64,000 nt of DNA, taken from the NCBI RefSeq assembly GCF_014200175.1, contig NZ_JACHBD010000002.1, positions 372,001-436,000 on the forward strand. The letters run 5' to 3'. This stretch comes from Rhizobium lentis (lineage in GTDB: Bacteria; Pseudomonadota; Alphaproteobacteria; Rhizobiales; Rhizobiaceae). Each line of letters begins with the position of its first letter. Position 1 is the stretch's first letter. This document shows positions 18,913-28,309 of this stretch, one piece after another. The notes beneath the pieces were generated by a model, which did not search any database, was not told the origin of the DNA, and worked only from the letters and a program-made list of their open reading frames with translations. The translations under genes were made by a program, and so were the position numbers.

Positions 18913-19173
18913 CTAGTTCCGATTTGGTTTGCGCCTTTCATCGAGGGCGATGATTTTCTCGAGCGAAGCGATATCCTCGCTGGTGACGACGGGAACCGGA
19001 TCGGCCGCAATCGCCTCCAGCACCTCCTGCGAGATAGCACCGTTGCGGATCGCCCATTCCAACGTTTCGCGTGTTTCCCGCTCGGCCTTCAGTTGTGCAT
19101 AGAGCGCAACGATCAGCCGGTCGCGGGCATCCATCCGCCGGTCTTGACGATCCATCTTGCGGACATGCGGCAT
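18913..19173 (-). CDS. Small conserved-looking protein, unknown
   Basis: 86 residues from the ATG at 19173 (GGTGGA upstream); an upstream TTG at 19215 is a poorer choice. Highly charged and helical (MDRQDRRMDARDRLIVALYAQLKAERETRETLEWAIRNG), with no membrane segment. No family recognised. Same strand as the DUF2188 and ku genes, but 69 bases away. Confidence 0.45.
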   Translation of the reverse strand: MPHVRKMDRQDRRMDARDRLIVALYAQLKAERETRETLEWAIRNGAISQEVLEAIAADPVPVVTSEDIASLEKIIALDERRKPNRN

Positions 19174-19318
19174 CCAAATCCACCCTTGTTGCTGATTTCG
19201 CTCAGGTGTAATCAACTGATGGCGGATGGAAAGGTTCCGCTATCGGAGACCACCGGCGCCGTTGCCGGCCGGTGCGGATTGTCCTATCTCTGCGAAGCTG
19301 TTGTCAGAGGATTCCTTC

Positions 19319-19747
19319 ATGGCTGATCTCAAGGCTCGCCCTCGTCCGACCGGCGCCAACGCCACTCTCGGCCGCACCGGTTTCCCGCATGTCACGTCTA
19401 CCACGAAGGGCGAGATCGATATCGTCACCGCGCCGTCGCAGCCGGGCTTCAGCCCGCTCGATCTGCTCTATGCCTCGCTCTCCGCCTGCCTCGTGCTCAG
19501 CGCCCGCATCGCCGCCAGCCAGATCGGCGTTCTCGACAGGATCAGCGAGATCGCTGCCGACGTCACCGGCGAAAAGGCGACGGAAGGGCTTTCACGCGTT
19601 GCGAAGTTCAACATCGTCTTCTCGATCAAGGGCGATGTCGACGAGGAGACACGCAGCAAGATCGTCCGGGCCGCCGAAGAGGAAATCTGCACGGTCAGCA
19701 ACACCATCCGCGGCAATCCCGAATTCTCGACGACGATATCGAGCTGA
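19319..19747 (+). CDS. OsmC-like family protein
   Basis: 142 residues. The OsmC fold is recognisable from SPLDLLYASLSACLVLSARIAA with the first conserved cysteine, the central ISEIAADVTGEKA strand, and the second cysteine in EEEICTVSNTI. Both redox cysteines of the peroxide-reducing group are therefore kept. The start at 19319 has AGAGGA at 7 bases. Stand-alone gene; a peroxide-detoxifying role is inferred from family only. Confidence 0.82.
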   Translation: MADLKARPRPTGANATLGRTGFPHVTSTTKGEIDIVTAPSQPGFSPLDLLYASLSACLVLSARIAASQIGVLDRISEIAADVTGEKATEGLSRVAKFNIVFSIKGDVDEETRSKIVRAAEEEICTVSNTIRGNPEFSTTISS

Positions 19748-19837
19748 TATGCACACATAGACAATCGCAAACGGAGGATTGCGCGGGCAATATCCGGCTT
19801 CTATGCTCAAGCCATCGAAGCAACGGTCTCGGCCATC

Positions 19838-21274
19838 ATGCAGCCCAAGCCTCTGCCGACGTCCGGAACACCTGTCGTCGCCATCATCGGCGGTGGCGTC
19901 TCCGGCGCGGGCGTCGCCTATCATCTCGCCCGGGCGGTGGACGGCGCCCATGCCGCCATCGTCGTCTTCGAGCCGCGCGCCGAGCTCGGTCGCGGCCTGG
20001 CCTATGACACGGACGACCCGGCCCACCGCATCAATGTTCCGGCCGCAAAGATGAGCCTGCAGCCTGACGACCAGGGCGAATTCCAGACCTGGATCGACGC
20101 CCGCGACGCCGTCGCCTGCGACCCCGAGGCAAGGCGCTCCGACGGCCAGATCTTTCCCCGGCGTCGGCTCTTCGGCGACTATGTTGCCTCCCTGCTGAAA
20201 CCGCTCATGGACGACGGCAGCGTGCGCCATTGTCGTGCGGCCGTGACCCATGTCGAGCGCCATGCCGGCCGCTGGTCGATCCGCGACGACAAGGGCGGCC
20301 TGACCGAGGCCGATATCGTCGCGATCGCCACCAGCCACCCGCCGCCGGTCGCTCCCGGACGGCTTACAACCCTTCTGGCCGCCCATCCCCGTTTCGTAGC
20401 CGACACGACGAAGCCGGGCGCGCTCGACGTCATCCGTCCCCACGACCGGGTGCTGGTCATCGGCAATGGCCTGACCGCCGCCGATGTCATTGCCTCGCTT
20501 GCCGAACGCGGACATGATGGTCCGGTGACGGCAATCTCGCGCCGTGGCCTGCGCTCGCGCGGGCATGCGCCGGTGCCGCAGCCTCTCTATGGCGATTTCG
20601 TTGCCGATGCGGCTCATTCCGCCGTTTCGCTGCTGGCGGGGATCCGCGCCGCCATAGACGCGGCGAAGGCGCAGGGCATAAGCTGGCATGGGGTGATCGA
20701 TCAGGTGCGGGCGCAGGGATTTGATCTCTGGCAGGCGTTGCCGATGGCCGAACGGCGCCGTGTCGTCCGCCATCTGCGTGCCTATTGGGATGTGCATCGC
20801 TTCCGCATCGCGCCGCAGGTGGAAGCCGTGCTCGACGCGGCGATCACTGCCGGTCGTCTCGAAATCCTCGCCGGCTCGGTCGCCGATGCGCGCATCGAAG
20901 GCGAACGCATTCCGTGCACCCTGCAGCCGCGCCACCGCCGCCCGCCGTTGGAGCGCAGCTACGACGCCGTCGTCGTCACGACCGGGCCGGCCCATGGCGG
21001 CATTCTCGAAACCCAGCCCTGGCTCTCGGCGCTCGCGGCAAGCGGCCACCTGTCGCTCGATCCCACAGGCCTCGGCCTTGCCTGCACCGTGCGCTCGGAG
21101 GCGATCGGCCCGTCGGGGGCCGCGGACCCTTCGCTCTTGATCTCCGGTCCCTTGGCGCGCGGCACCTTCGGCGAGCTGATGGGGCTGCCGCAGGTGACCG
21201 AGCATGCTTTCTTCGTCGCGACCGAAATCGCCGCGAAGCTGCGACTGGCTGCGTCGAATACGCATCCTGCCTGA
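19838..21274 (+). CDS. FAD/NAD(P)-binding protein
   Basis: 478 residues. An N-terminal dinucleotide-binding motif (VAIIGGGVSGAGVAYHLA, about 14-31) is followed by a glutamate-ended strand (IVVFEP) and a loop GRGLAYDTDDPAHRINVPA typical of the FAD-NAD(P)-binding_9 group. A second Rossmann motif is at about 205-220 (VLVIGNGLTAADVIASLA). No obvious substrate motif. Related proteins are uncharacterised or act as flavin monooxygenases/siderophore-type hydroxylases. Followed after 113 bases by an exporter gene; cotranscription is possible. Confidence 0.75.
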   Translation: MQPKPLPTSGTPVVAIIGGGVSGAGVAYHLARAVDGAHAAIVVFEPRAELGRGLAYDTDDPAHRINVPAAKMSLQPDDQGEFQTWIDARDAVACDPEARRSDGQIFPRRRLFGDYVASLLKPLMDDGSVRHCRAAVTHVERHAGRWSIRDDKGGLTEADIVAIATSHPPPVAPGRLTTLLAAHPRFVADTTKPGALDVIRPHDRVLVIGNGLTAADVIASLAERGHDGPVTAISRRGLRSRGHAPVPQPLYGDFVADAAHSAVSLLAGIRAAIDAAKAQGISWHGVIDQVRAQGFDLWQALPMAERRRVVRHLRAYWDVHRFRIAPQVEAVLDAAITAGRLEILAGSVADARIEGERIPCTLQPRHRRPPLERSYDAVVVTTGPAHGGILETQPWLSALAASGHLSLDPTGLGLACTVRSEAIGPSGAADPSLLISGPLARGTFGELMGLPQVTEHAFFVATEIAAKLRLAASNTHPA

Positions 21275-21387
21275 TTTTCCATTTCGATGTCGCTCATCGA
21301 CTGTCCCCGGCGGTCGACTTCTGCTACGCACTCGGCAATCAGTGGCCCGCTGCCGGTGTTCGGGCGGCAATCGGAAATATCGAGATC

Positions 21388-22293
21388 ATGTCGCAGACCG
21401 CTTCCACCCTTTCCGAAGCCTCGCCTTCCAATCGTCTCGCTCTTGCGGCGCTCGTTCTCGGCGGGGCGGCGATCGGCGGCTCGCCGATCTTCGTGCGGCT
21501 TTCCGAGGTCGGGCCGATGGCCACCGCGTTCTGGCGCGTAGCGTTGGCGCTGATCCCGATCTTCATCGTCTCGCTGCTGAAGAAGAATGCTGGACCCAGA
21601 CCGCAAAGCCTTGCCGACCACGGCATGCTGGTTCTTCCGGGCGTCATGCTGGCGCTTGACCTTGCCGCCTGGCACCTTTCTCTCACCATGACTTCGGTCG
21701 CCAACGCGACGCTGCTTGCCAATCTCGCGCCTGTTTTCGTCACGTTGATCGCCGTCCTGTTTTTCAGGGCGAGAACCAGCGGCGTCTTCCTGTTGGGGCT
21801 GCTTCTGGCGCTTGCTGGGGTCGTTATTCTGAAAGGTGGTCCGGCAGGGCTCGGCAATGGCGATTTGAGCGGCGATGGCGCCGCGATGATCGCCGCCTTC
21901 TTCTATGCCTGCTATATCCTGGCGATCGGCAGGCTGCGCAGCCGGTTCGATACGATCCGCATCATGCTGTGGAGCACGGCATCGGCTGCCGTCTGCATCT
22001 TTCCGATAGCCTTCTTCTTCGAAGGCCAGATGCTGCCGGCGACCCTTTACGGCTGGTCGATCCTCTTCGGCCTCGCCTTCATCAGCCATGCCGGCGGCCA
22101 GGTGGCGATCACCTATGCGCTGGCTTATCTGCCGCCCGCCTTTTCATCGCTGACGCTGCTGCTTCAGCCGGTCGTCGCCGCAGTCCTCGCCTGGGCGCTG
22201 CTCGACGAGGCGATCGGGACGATGCAGGCGCTGGGCGCCGCAGTGGTGCTCGCCGGCATTATGGTTGCCCGAATGGCTCGCTCGTCGGCTTGA
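21388..22293 (+). CDS. DMT superfamily EamA transporter
   Basis: 301 residues with ten predicted membrane helices in two repeated EamA halves (first from ALAALVLGGAAIGGSPIFVRL, second from GDGAAMIAAFFYACYILAIG). The C-terminal half carries the usual PPAFSSLTLLLQPVVAAVLAW signature. The ATG at 21388 starts at the normal family position. Inner-membrane exporter of unknown metabolite. Its last 35 bases overlap the 3' end of the opposing gene at 22259-23878. Confidence 0.85.
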   Translation: MSQTASTLSEASPSNRLALAALVLGGAAIGGSPIFVRLSEVGPMATAFWRVALALIPIFIVSLLKKNAGPRPQSLADHGMLVLPGVMLALDLAAWHLSLTMTSVANATLLANLAPVFVTLIAVLFFRARTSGVFLLGLLLALAGVVILKGGPAGLGNGDLSGDGAAMIAAFFYACYILAIGRLRSRFDTIRIMLWSTASAAVCIFPIAFFFEGQMLPATLYGWSILFGLAFISHAGGQVAITYALAYLPPAFSSLTLLLQPVVAAVLAWALLDEAIGTMQALGAAVVLAGIMVARMARSSA

Positions 22294-23878
22294 CCGCTTG
22301 TTGCTCCAGCGGCGCGGGATCTTCGCCCATTCTCTGGAGCAGCCACTTCTGGATGATCGGCACATCGGCATCGCCGAGGTCGTGGCCGCCGGGGATGACG
22401 TCGGAATCGACGGTGGCGCCCGAACTCTTCAGCCTTTCCTCCAGCTCGCTCGCATATTTGCCGTAGGCATCCGTCTTGCCGCTGATGACGAGCAGGTCCG
22501 TGCCCTTGAGGTCGGCATGCGGGTAGTCGCTGAGTACAGGCATGGAGCGCAGCAGCACCGCCTTGTGAACGAGGTTCGGGTGCAGGTAGAGCAGCGAGTT
22601 TAGGAGGTTGGCGCCATTGGAATAGCCGACATAGACGATCTTCTTGGGATCGAGGCCGTAGGATTTGACGGCGCCTTCGATGAAGGCCGCAAAGGCTTCG
22701 GCCTCGGTCCTGATGTCGTTCTGGTCGAAGGAGAAGGGGGTGATGCGCTTGTACCAGCGCGGAAAACCCTCTTCGGTCGCACGGCCCCGCACGCCCATCA
22801 GGGTTGCGCGCGGTGCCGCCTTGTTGAGGAGCGGCATCAGCGTCGTCTCATTGCCGCCCGAGCCGTGCAGGAGCACGAAGACACTGCCATCGGGATTCGG
22901 CGGTGTATAGAAGCGATGGACGAACGGCAGCTCGCGGTAATTGATGCGCGGCTGGCCGGGCATCGAAAATTGCGGCAGAATCACCTTGAGATCGTTGAGA
23001 TTGGTGATCGCTTCCGGCGGCGCGAAGAGCTTGGTGCCGAGGGCCGCATGCTCTTCGTCAACAGTCATGCCGGGCTTGTCGGTTGCAAGCTCCACCAGCG
23101 TGCCGCCGGGCTCGCGGGCATAGAGCGAGCGGAAATACTTGCGGTCGTGCATGTTGGTCGGCGATGCATCGGTCTTCTCCAGCGCCTTGGATACCGAACG
23201 CAGCGCCTCCTCGTCGGCAGCCCGGAAGGCGACATGATCGACGGTGCCGGTTCCCGGCGCGCCAGACCAGAAGCCGCGCGCATCGCGCACATCGATGACG
23301 TCGCCCGATTGCGATACTAACCTGTCGATCGTGCCGCGGTTGGCCTGGAAGCGGTAGCCGAAATGGCGCTCGAGGAAGCTGCGGCTCTCGGCCGGCTTTT
23401 CCGTCAGCATCGTTGCGCCGCGCACCCGCTTGACGGCATGCTCGACCGGGATCGAGGCGCCGTCCCAGACGGTCGGCGATGTGAGGTCCTTTGCACCCGC
23501 GAGCTTGAGGATGATATTGTCGGGGTCTTTCAGCCTGAGGACAGGCTCACCGAATTCATCGGCGGGTCCCTCCGAACGCAGGCCGAAGCTCATGGCGCGC
23601 GTCAGCCAGTAGCCGATGCTCGCCGGATCGATCGCCAGCGAAATTTCGCTGATCTGGCCGTAACCCGCCCGGCCGGGCGCGCCATCCTCCCAGACGAGGA
23701 AGCTGACGAGCGAACCCGGCGTACCTGCCGAATCGCCGTAGAAGAGATGGAGCTGCGTCGCATCCTCGTAGCCGGCCGTCTGCTTGACGAGGCGCATGCC
23801 GAGAAAGCCGGCGTAAAAGTCCACGTTTGCCTGCACCTTTCGGGTGATGGCTGTAACGTGATGTATGCCTGATACCAT
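22259..23878 (-). CDS. VOC ring-cleaving dioxygenase / carboxylesterase fusion
   Basis: 539 residues. The N-terminal half (about 1-290) has two VOC modules (GIHHVTAITRKVQANVDFYAGFLG; TVDHVAFRAADEEAL; TLVELATDKPG) with metal-type His/His/Glu, as in MhqO-type dioxygenases. The C-terminal half (about 330-530) is an alpha/beta hydrolase with LLHGSGGNE, nucleophile serine in GYSNG, and Asp and His in SGKTDAYG and IPGGHDLGD, as in MhqD-type esterases. In Bacillus, MhqO and MhqD are separate quinone-resistance proteins; here both are one chain. The ATG at 23878 has AGGA upstream and begins at the VOC domain. Confidence 0.82.
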   Translation of the reverse strand: MVSGIHHVTAITRKVQANVDFYAGFLGMRLVKQTAGYEDATQLHLFYGDSAGTPGSLVSFLVWEDGAPGRAGYGQISEISLAIDPASIGYWLTRAMSFGLRSEGPADEFGEPVLRLKDPDNIILKLAGAKDLTSPTVWDGASIPVEHAVKRVRGATMLTEKPAESRSFLERHFGYRFQANRGTIDRLVSQSGDVIDVRDARGFWSGAPGTGTVDHVAFRAADEEALRSVSKALEKTDASPTNMHDRKYFRSLYAREPGGTLVELATDKPGMTVDEEHAALGTKLFAPPEAITNLNDLKVILPQFSMPGQPRINYRELPFVHRFYTPPNPDGSVFVLLHGSGGNETTLMPLLNKAAPRATLMGVRGRATEEGFPRWYKRITPFSFDQNDIRTEAEAFAAFIEGAVKSYGLDPKKIVYVGYSNGANLLNSLLYLHPNLVHKAVLLRSMPVLSDYPHADLKGTDLLVISGKTDAYGKYASELEERLKSSGATVDSDVIPGGHDLGDADVPIIQKWLLQRMGEDPAPLEQQAVKPTSEPFGQP

Positions 23879-23962
23879 CGAGGGCAGTCCTGATTGAAGC
23901 GGCGTCGTCAGGAGCGCGAGTATGAGAGCTGCGAAAGTCATACCGTTGCCAATGACCACCGC

Positions 23963-25558
23963 TTAGTTTTGTTCCGCACAAAGCGCAAGCGAATCGCCGC
24001 GCTGCAGCAGTTCCAAATGATCGACATCATCGAGCGCCTCTTTCAGTTGCTGCAGGGTCGGCGGCTTCACCATATAGGCGCGCGCGCCGAGGTTTCTGGC
24101 CCGCTGCATGTCGGTCTCATCGCTTGAGGTGCTGAGAATGCAGACGGGAATCCGTTTCAGACGGGCGTCGGCCGACAGTGCGTTCAGCACCTCGAAGCCG
24201 TCCATGATCGGCATATTGATGTCGAGCAGCATCAGGTCGATCTGCGGCAGGTCGGCGATGTCGGCGCGCTCTTCGAGCAGCCGCATCGCCTCGCGTCCGT
24301 TGGTGGCGACATGCAGGTTGAAGGTTACTTTCTCCCGCCGCATCAGCTTGATCTTCAGAATCTGGATGTCGGCCGGGCTGTCTTCGACGAGCAGCACTTC
24401 GGCAAGCCTGCCGGAACCTCCGCTTGGCTGCTCTGCAGGCTTTGCGCTGGGCGGAACGGCCGACACGGTGGGCGCCGCGGGCCGCGCCGCAGCGAGCGGA
24501 ATTTCGACGATGAAGGTGGCGCCGGGCCCCTTCTCCGGTTCGCACCAGATCGCGCCGCCGTGCAGCTGCGCGATCCGGCGGCAGATGGCAAGGCCGAGCC
24601 CGGTTCCCTCGATGCCGCGGCCGACCAGCCGCTTGAACGGCTGGAAGATCAGCTCGCGGTGCTTGGGATCGATGCCCGGCCCGTTGTCACGCACCATCAG
24701 GCAGCAGGTATCTCCCTGCGCTTCGCCCGAGATCGTCACCTCCGGAGCTTTTTGATCGCAATAGCGGATGGCATTCGACACTAGGTTCTGCAGTAGCTGG
24801 GTCAGCAGCGTCGCATCGCCCATGACCTCCGGCAGCGCCCCGCGAATGATCGCGGCGCCGCGGCTCTCTATCTGCTGACGCAGATTGTCCTCCACCTGGT
24901 TGAGCACATCGGATAGCGCGACCGGCGTCAGCTCCGGCCCGCCATAGGCTTCGAGCTTGGTGAAACCCGAGACCTTGACGATCAGGTCTTCCATATGGTC
25001 GGCGGCGCTCAGCACATAATCGAGCAGTTCCCGGTCTTCGGCCGGAAGTGCCGCGGAACCGTGCAGGATGCGGCTGAAGGATTTTATCGTTCGCAGCGGC
25101 TCCTTCAGATCATGGGCCATGGCGCGCGTGAAGATCTCGAGCGATTGCCGCTTCCGCTCCAACTGCGCTTCCAGCATGCCGTGCATGATGGCGTTCTGGA
25201 TGCAGCGATGCAACGTTTCGGGCGAAAGCGAATCTTTGGTGAGATAGTCGCGCGCGCCGGCTTTCATCACTTCGACGGCGACGGTCTCGCTGCCCTGTCC
25301 GGTCAGCATGATGACATTGGCGGCAGGATCGTCCTCCAGTAGATCGGCAAGCACGCCGAGCCCGTCGCGCCCCGGCAGCGAATAGTCGAGCAGGATGCAG
25401 TCCGGCCGCTTGCGCCCGTTCAGCGCAAGTCCCTCTTGGCCGGTTTCCGCCTCGACGACGGTGTAAATGGTGCTGGAGATGCGGCCCAATATGCGACGAT
25501 AGACCTCGCGATCATCGATATTGTCGTCAATGATGAGAATGCAGCAGTCTTCCGCCAA
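23963..25558 (-). CDS. Hybrid receiver - histidine kinase - receiver protein
   Basis: 531 residues, soluble. Receiver 1 at about 5-125 (phospho-Asp 58 in CILLDYS), HisKA with the histidine in MAHDLKEPLR (about 150), HATPase with N-box (LLQNLVSNAIRY) and G-boxes (DNGPGIDP, GTGLGLAI), a proline/alanine linker, then receiver 2 (about 405-520; Asp in LLDINMP). The start is a TTG at 25558 with AGGA at 9 bases. Last gene of the three-gene kinase/receiver operon, 4 bases after the receiver at 25563. Confidence 0.88.
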   Translation of the reverse strand: MAEDCCILIIDDNIDDREVYRRILGRISSTIYTVVEAETGQEGLALNGRKRPDCILLDYSLPGRDGLGVLADLLEDDPAANVIMLTGQGSETVAVEVMKAGARDYLTKDSLSPETLHRCIQNAIMHGMLEAQLERKRQSLEIFTRAMAHDLKEPLRTIKSFSRILHGSAALPAEDRELLDYVLSAADHMEDLIVKVSGFTKLEAYGGPELTPVALSDVLNQVEDNLRQQIESRGAAIIRGALPEVMGDATLLTQLLQNLVSNAIRYCDQKAPEVTISGEAQGDTCCLMVRDNGPGIDPKHRELIFQPFKRLVGRGIEGTGLGLAICRRIAQLHGGAIWCEPEKGPGATFIVEIPLAAARPAAPTVSAVPPSAKPAEQPSGGSGRLAEVLLVEDSPADIQILKIKLMRREKVTFNLHVATNGREAMRLLEERADIADLPQIDLMLLDINMPIMDGFEVLNALSADARLKRIPVCILSTSSDETDMQRARNLGARAYMVKPPTLQQLKEALDDVDHLELLQRGDSLALCAEQN

Positions 25559-25562
25559 ACCG

Positions 25563-25988
25563 TCAATCCTCGAGCGGCAGGATCGCGATTTCGAACCAGT
25601 ATTCCTTCAGCCGCTGGATCGCGGCGAACAGGCCGTCGAGATCGACCGGCTTCTGCACATAGGTATTGGCGCCGAGCGCATAGCAGCCTTCGATGTCGCG
25701 CTCGTCGTCGGAGGTCGTCAGGATCACCACCGGAATCTTGCGCCAGCCGCCGTTCGACTTGATCGCCTCGAGCGTCTTGCGGCCGTCAAGGCCGGGCATG
25801 TTGAGATCGAGCAGGATCAGCCCGGGTTTCGGCACCATCGTCGCGAGCATGTCGAGCGCTTCCTGCCCGGAGGCTGCCCAGCGGATCGAGTTGCGCAGGT
25901 TGGTGCGCTTGAAGGCGCGCATCGTCGCTTCGAAATCGTCTTCGCTGTCTTCGACGATGAGGATCGGTTGCGTGTCACGCTGCTGCAT
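25563..25988 (-). CDS. Stand-alone response-regulator receiver (Rcp1-like)
   Basis: 141 residues, receiver domain only. Acidic pair (VEDSEDD), phospho-acceptor Asp61 (LILLDLNMPG), Thr (ILTTSDD) and Lys (YVQKPVD) are present. The family resembles the small partners of phytochrome-type kinases. The ATG at 25988 lies inside the end of the upstream kinase gene (14-base overlap), implying coupling and a cognate relation to that kinase. Confidence 0.87.
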   Translation of the reverse strand: MQQRDTQPILIVEDSEDDFEATMRAFKRTNLRNSIRWAASGQEALDMLATMVPKPGLILLDLNMPGLDGRKTLEAIKSNGGWRKIPVVILTTSDDERDIEGCYALGANTYVQKPVDLDGLFAAIQRLKEYWFEIAILPLED

Positions 25989-28116
25989 TCTGCCCCTCGC
26001 GCCTTTTTCCCAGGGTGAAATAGAATGTCGTGCCGACGCCGACTTCGGATTCCAGCCAGATATCACCATTGTGCCGCGCGATGATCTTGCGGACGAAGGT
26101 GAGGCCTGCTCCGGTCCCGTCGTCGGAATCCTGCGACTTTTCGAGACGTTTGAAAATGCGGAAAATGTCCTCATGGAATTCCTGGGGTATGCCTTTGCCG
26201 TTATCCCTAACGAAAAACACGTTGCGGGCAACCGTGCCGTCCTGACCGACATAGCGTTCGAGATAGCCGATCGAGACCAGCGGCGCCGGCTTGTCGTTGT
26301 ATTTGATCGCGTTGGTGATCAGATTACGGAACACTTCGGTCAGCCGCGGCGCGTCGCAGACCACGTCCGGCAGCCGGCCGTCGATGACGACCTTGGCATG
26401 CCGCTCCTCCAGCAGGAGCTCCATCGTCGCGACCACATCCTTGACGATCAGACCGATGTCGGCGCGTTTGACCGCCAACTGCTGTCGCCCGAGCCGGGAG
26501 AAGTAAAGCAGGTCGTTGACGAGCTTCTCCATGCGTTGGCTGAGACGCACCAGGCGGTTTAGCCGGCGCACGCCGTCATCGTCGAGCTTGTCCTGATAGT
26601 CCTCGAGGAGAAAGCGGGAATGGTTGTGCAGGCCGCGTAGCGGCTCCTTCAGATCATGCGAGGCTATATAGGCGAATTCATCGAGGTCGTGGTTGCTGCG
26701 CTCGAGTTCGGCGGTATAGGCCTCGAGTTGGGCAAGCGTGGTTTTCATCCGCTCTTCCTGCCGGGCGCGCTCGCTGATGTCGCGAACGATGCCGACGAAG
26801 GTCTTCGTCTCACCGCTTCGGACGACGCTGATGGACACCTCGATCGGAAAGACGATGCCGTTCTTGCGCCGCCCGGAGACCATGCGCGTCGTGCCGATGA
26901 TGCGCTCCTCGCCGGTCTGCCGGTAATGGGCGAGATAGCCGTCGTGCTCGGAATGATAGGGCTCCGGCATCAGCATCTTGATGTTCCGGCCGATCGTCTC
27001 CTGCGGGGAATAGCCGAACATGCTTTCGGCCGCCGGATTGAAACTCTTGATCGTCCCACGTTCGTCAATGACGATGACGGCATCGGGCGTGCTGCGCACC
27101 AATGCGCCGAAGCGGATGCGTTCCGCCTCGAGATTGTGGTGGTTGCGCAGGAAATAGAAGACGAGGATCGCGATCAGCCAGAGCGTGGCGGCGGTGATCG
27201 TGCGGTTGGCGATCTCCTGCCAGAAGCCCGCTTCGTCGTGCCGGACGGCGAGGAAGCCGAGCATCAGCAGCACGGTGCAGGCAAAGGCGAAGAAGAGCGG
27301 CGCATTCCTGTTGCCGAACCAGAGGGCCGTCAACACCAGCGGCACGTAGAGAATGCCGTTGGCAAGGCCAAGCGGCGTATAGAGATCGACAAGAAGGCCG
27401 GTGAAGCAGACCGCCGCCGGGATCCAGAGCGGGATCTGCGCCCGGTTCGCCGGCTGCAGCCACCAGGAGCGGGCAAGAAGGCCCGAGCCGAAGAACACTA
27501 GGCCGATCGCCGTATGCAGCGCCATCGCCGCATAGGGGCCCCAGCGGTAGCCCTGTTCGGCATCGGTGACATAGCCGGCGAGCGCGATCATGCCGAGCGT
27601 GATGACGACGTAGCTGGTCAGCTCCTGTACCACCTGGCTTTTCGACGTCTCGAAGTGGAGGGAGAGCAGCAGCGAAAAATTGGCGATCAGGAAGATCAAT
27701 GCGGTGTTGGGGCCCATGCCGCCGCCGATCTCGGCGATGAAGTCGGGCGGAACCAACAGGTGCGAGATCAGCATATCGACATTGTGGGAACGCCGGCCGA
27801 GCATGGCGATTTCCACGAGCCGGGCCGCCGCGATCGTCGCTGCAAACCCCGCCATGACCGTTGCCGCCATGCGAAAGCCGCGGCCGGCCAGCGTCGAGGC
27901 GGCAAGCCCGACGCCGGAAAGCACGAAACAGAGGGCGGTGTTGAATGCCATCGACGGGAAGCCGGGGATCAGCGAGATGACGATCGCGATCTGCGACAAC
28001 CAGCCGGCCAGTGCACTGGCGCCGAGAAGCAACATCAGGCAGCCGACAGCAATCGCGAAGGCGCGGTAGCGCCGCCTTCGCTGATCCTGCAGGTCCACGT
28101 TGCCCTTATCCTGCAC
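25975..28116 (-). CDS. Membrane histidine kinase with FixL-like PAS domain
   Basis: 713 residues from a GTG at 28116 that has a near-perfect AAGGAGG at 8 bases; an upstream TTG at 28173 is unlikely. About eight membrane helices occupy residues 20-325. A PAS domain at about 335-455 contains MPEP..SEHDGYL..YR..GE..IIG..R, which aligns with the haem PAS of FixL: the haem-ligand histidine corresponds to His391 and the conserved arginine to Arg411. Then HisKA (ASHDLKEPLRGL) and HATPase (DNGKGIP, GAGLTF). Oxygen or redox sensing is possible but unproven. Confidence 0.85.
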   Translation of the reverse strand: MQDKGNVDLQDQRRRRYRAFAIAVGCLMLLLGASALAGWLSQIAIVISLIPGFPSMAFNTALCFVLSGVGLAASTLAGRGFRMAATVMAGFAATIAAARLVEIAMLGRRSHNVDMLISHLLVPPDFIAEIGGGMGPNTALIFLIANFSLLLSLHFETSKSQVVQELTSYVVITLGMIALAGYVTDAEQGYRWGPYAAMALHTAIGLVFFGSGLLARSWWLQPANRAQIPLWIPAAVCFTGLLVDLYTPLGLANGILYVPLVLTALWFGNRNAPLFFAFACTVLLMLGFLAVRHDEAGFWQEIANRTITAATLWLIAILVFYFLRNHHNLEAERIRFGALVRSTPDAVIVIDERGTIKSFNPAAESMFGYSPQETIGRNIKMLMPEPYHSEHDGYLAHYRQTGEERIIGTTRMVSGRRKNGIVFPIEVSISVVRSGETKTFVGIVRDISERARQEERMKTTLAQLEAYTAELERSNHDLDEFAYIASHDLKEPLRGLHNHSRFLLEDYQDKLDDDGVRRLNRLVRLSQRMEKLVNDLLYFSRLGRQQLAVKRADIGLIVKDVVATMELLLEERHAKVVIDGRLPDVVCDAPRLTEVFRNLITNAIKYNDKPAPLVSIGYLERYVGQDGTVARNVFFVRDNGKGIPQEFHEDIFRIFKRLEKSQDSDDGTGAGLTFVRKIIARHNGDIWLESEVGVGTTFYFTLGKRREGQNAAA

Positions 28117-28309
28117 CCGTGTATCCTCCTTCGGTTCGCGCGGCCATTTTTTCCGAAATCGAGGAATACTCAATAGGCAGGCGAAGCCGTCGCCGCGCTT
28201 TTTGCGAAATGATTTTTCGATAAGACAGATCGAATTTTCGTGAAATCGCGATATCGTGAGATCGAAGGACGGTGAGGTTCATCGAACAATATCCAAATCA
28301 TGGTGCTGG

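Noticed and set aside
20785..21387. Upstream extension of the EamA transporter frame
   Set aside because: Overlaps the FAD-binding protein in another frame; the transporter's first helix starts after the ATG at 21388.
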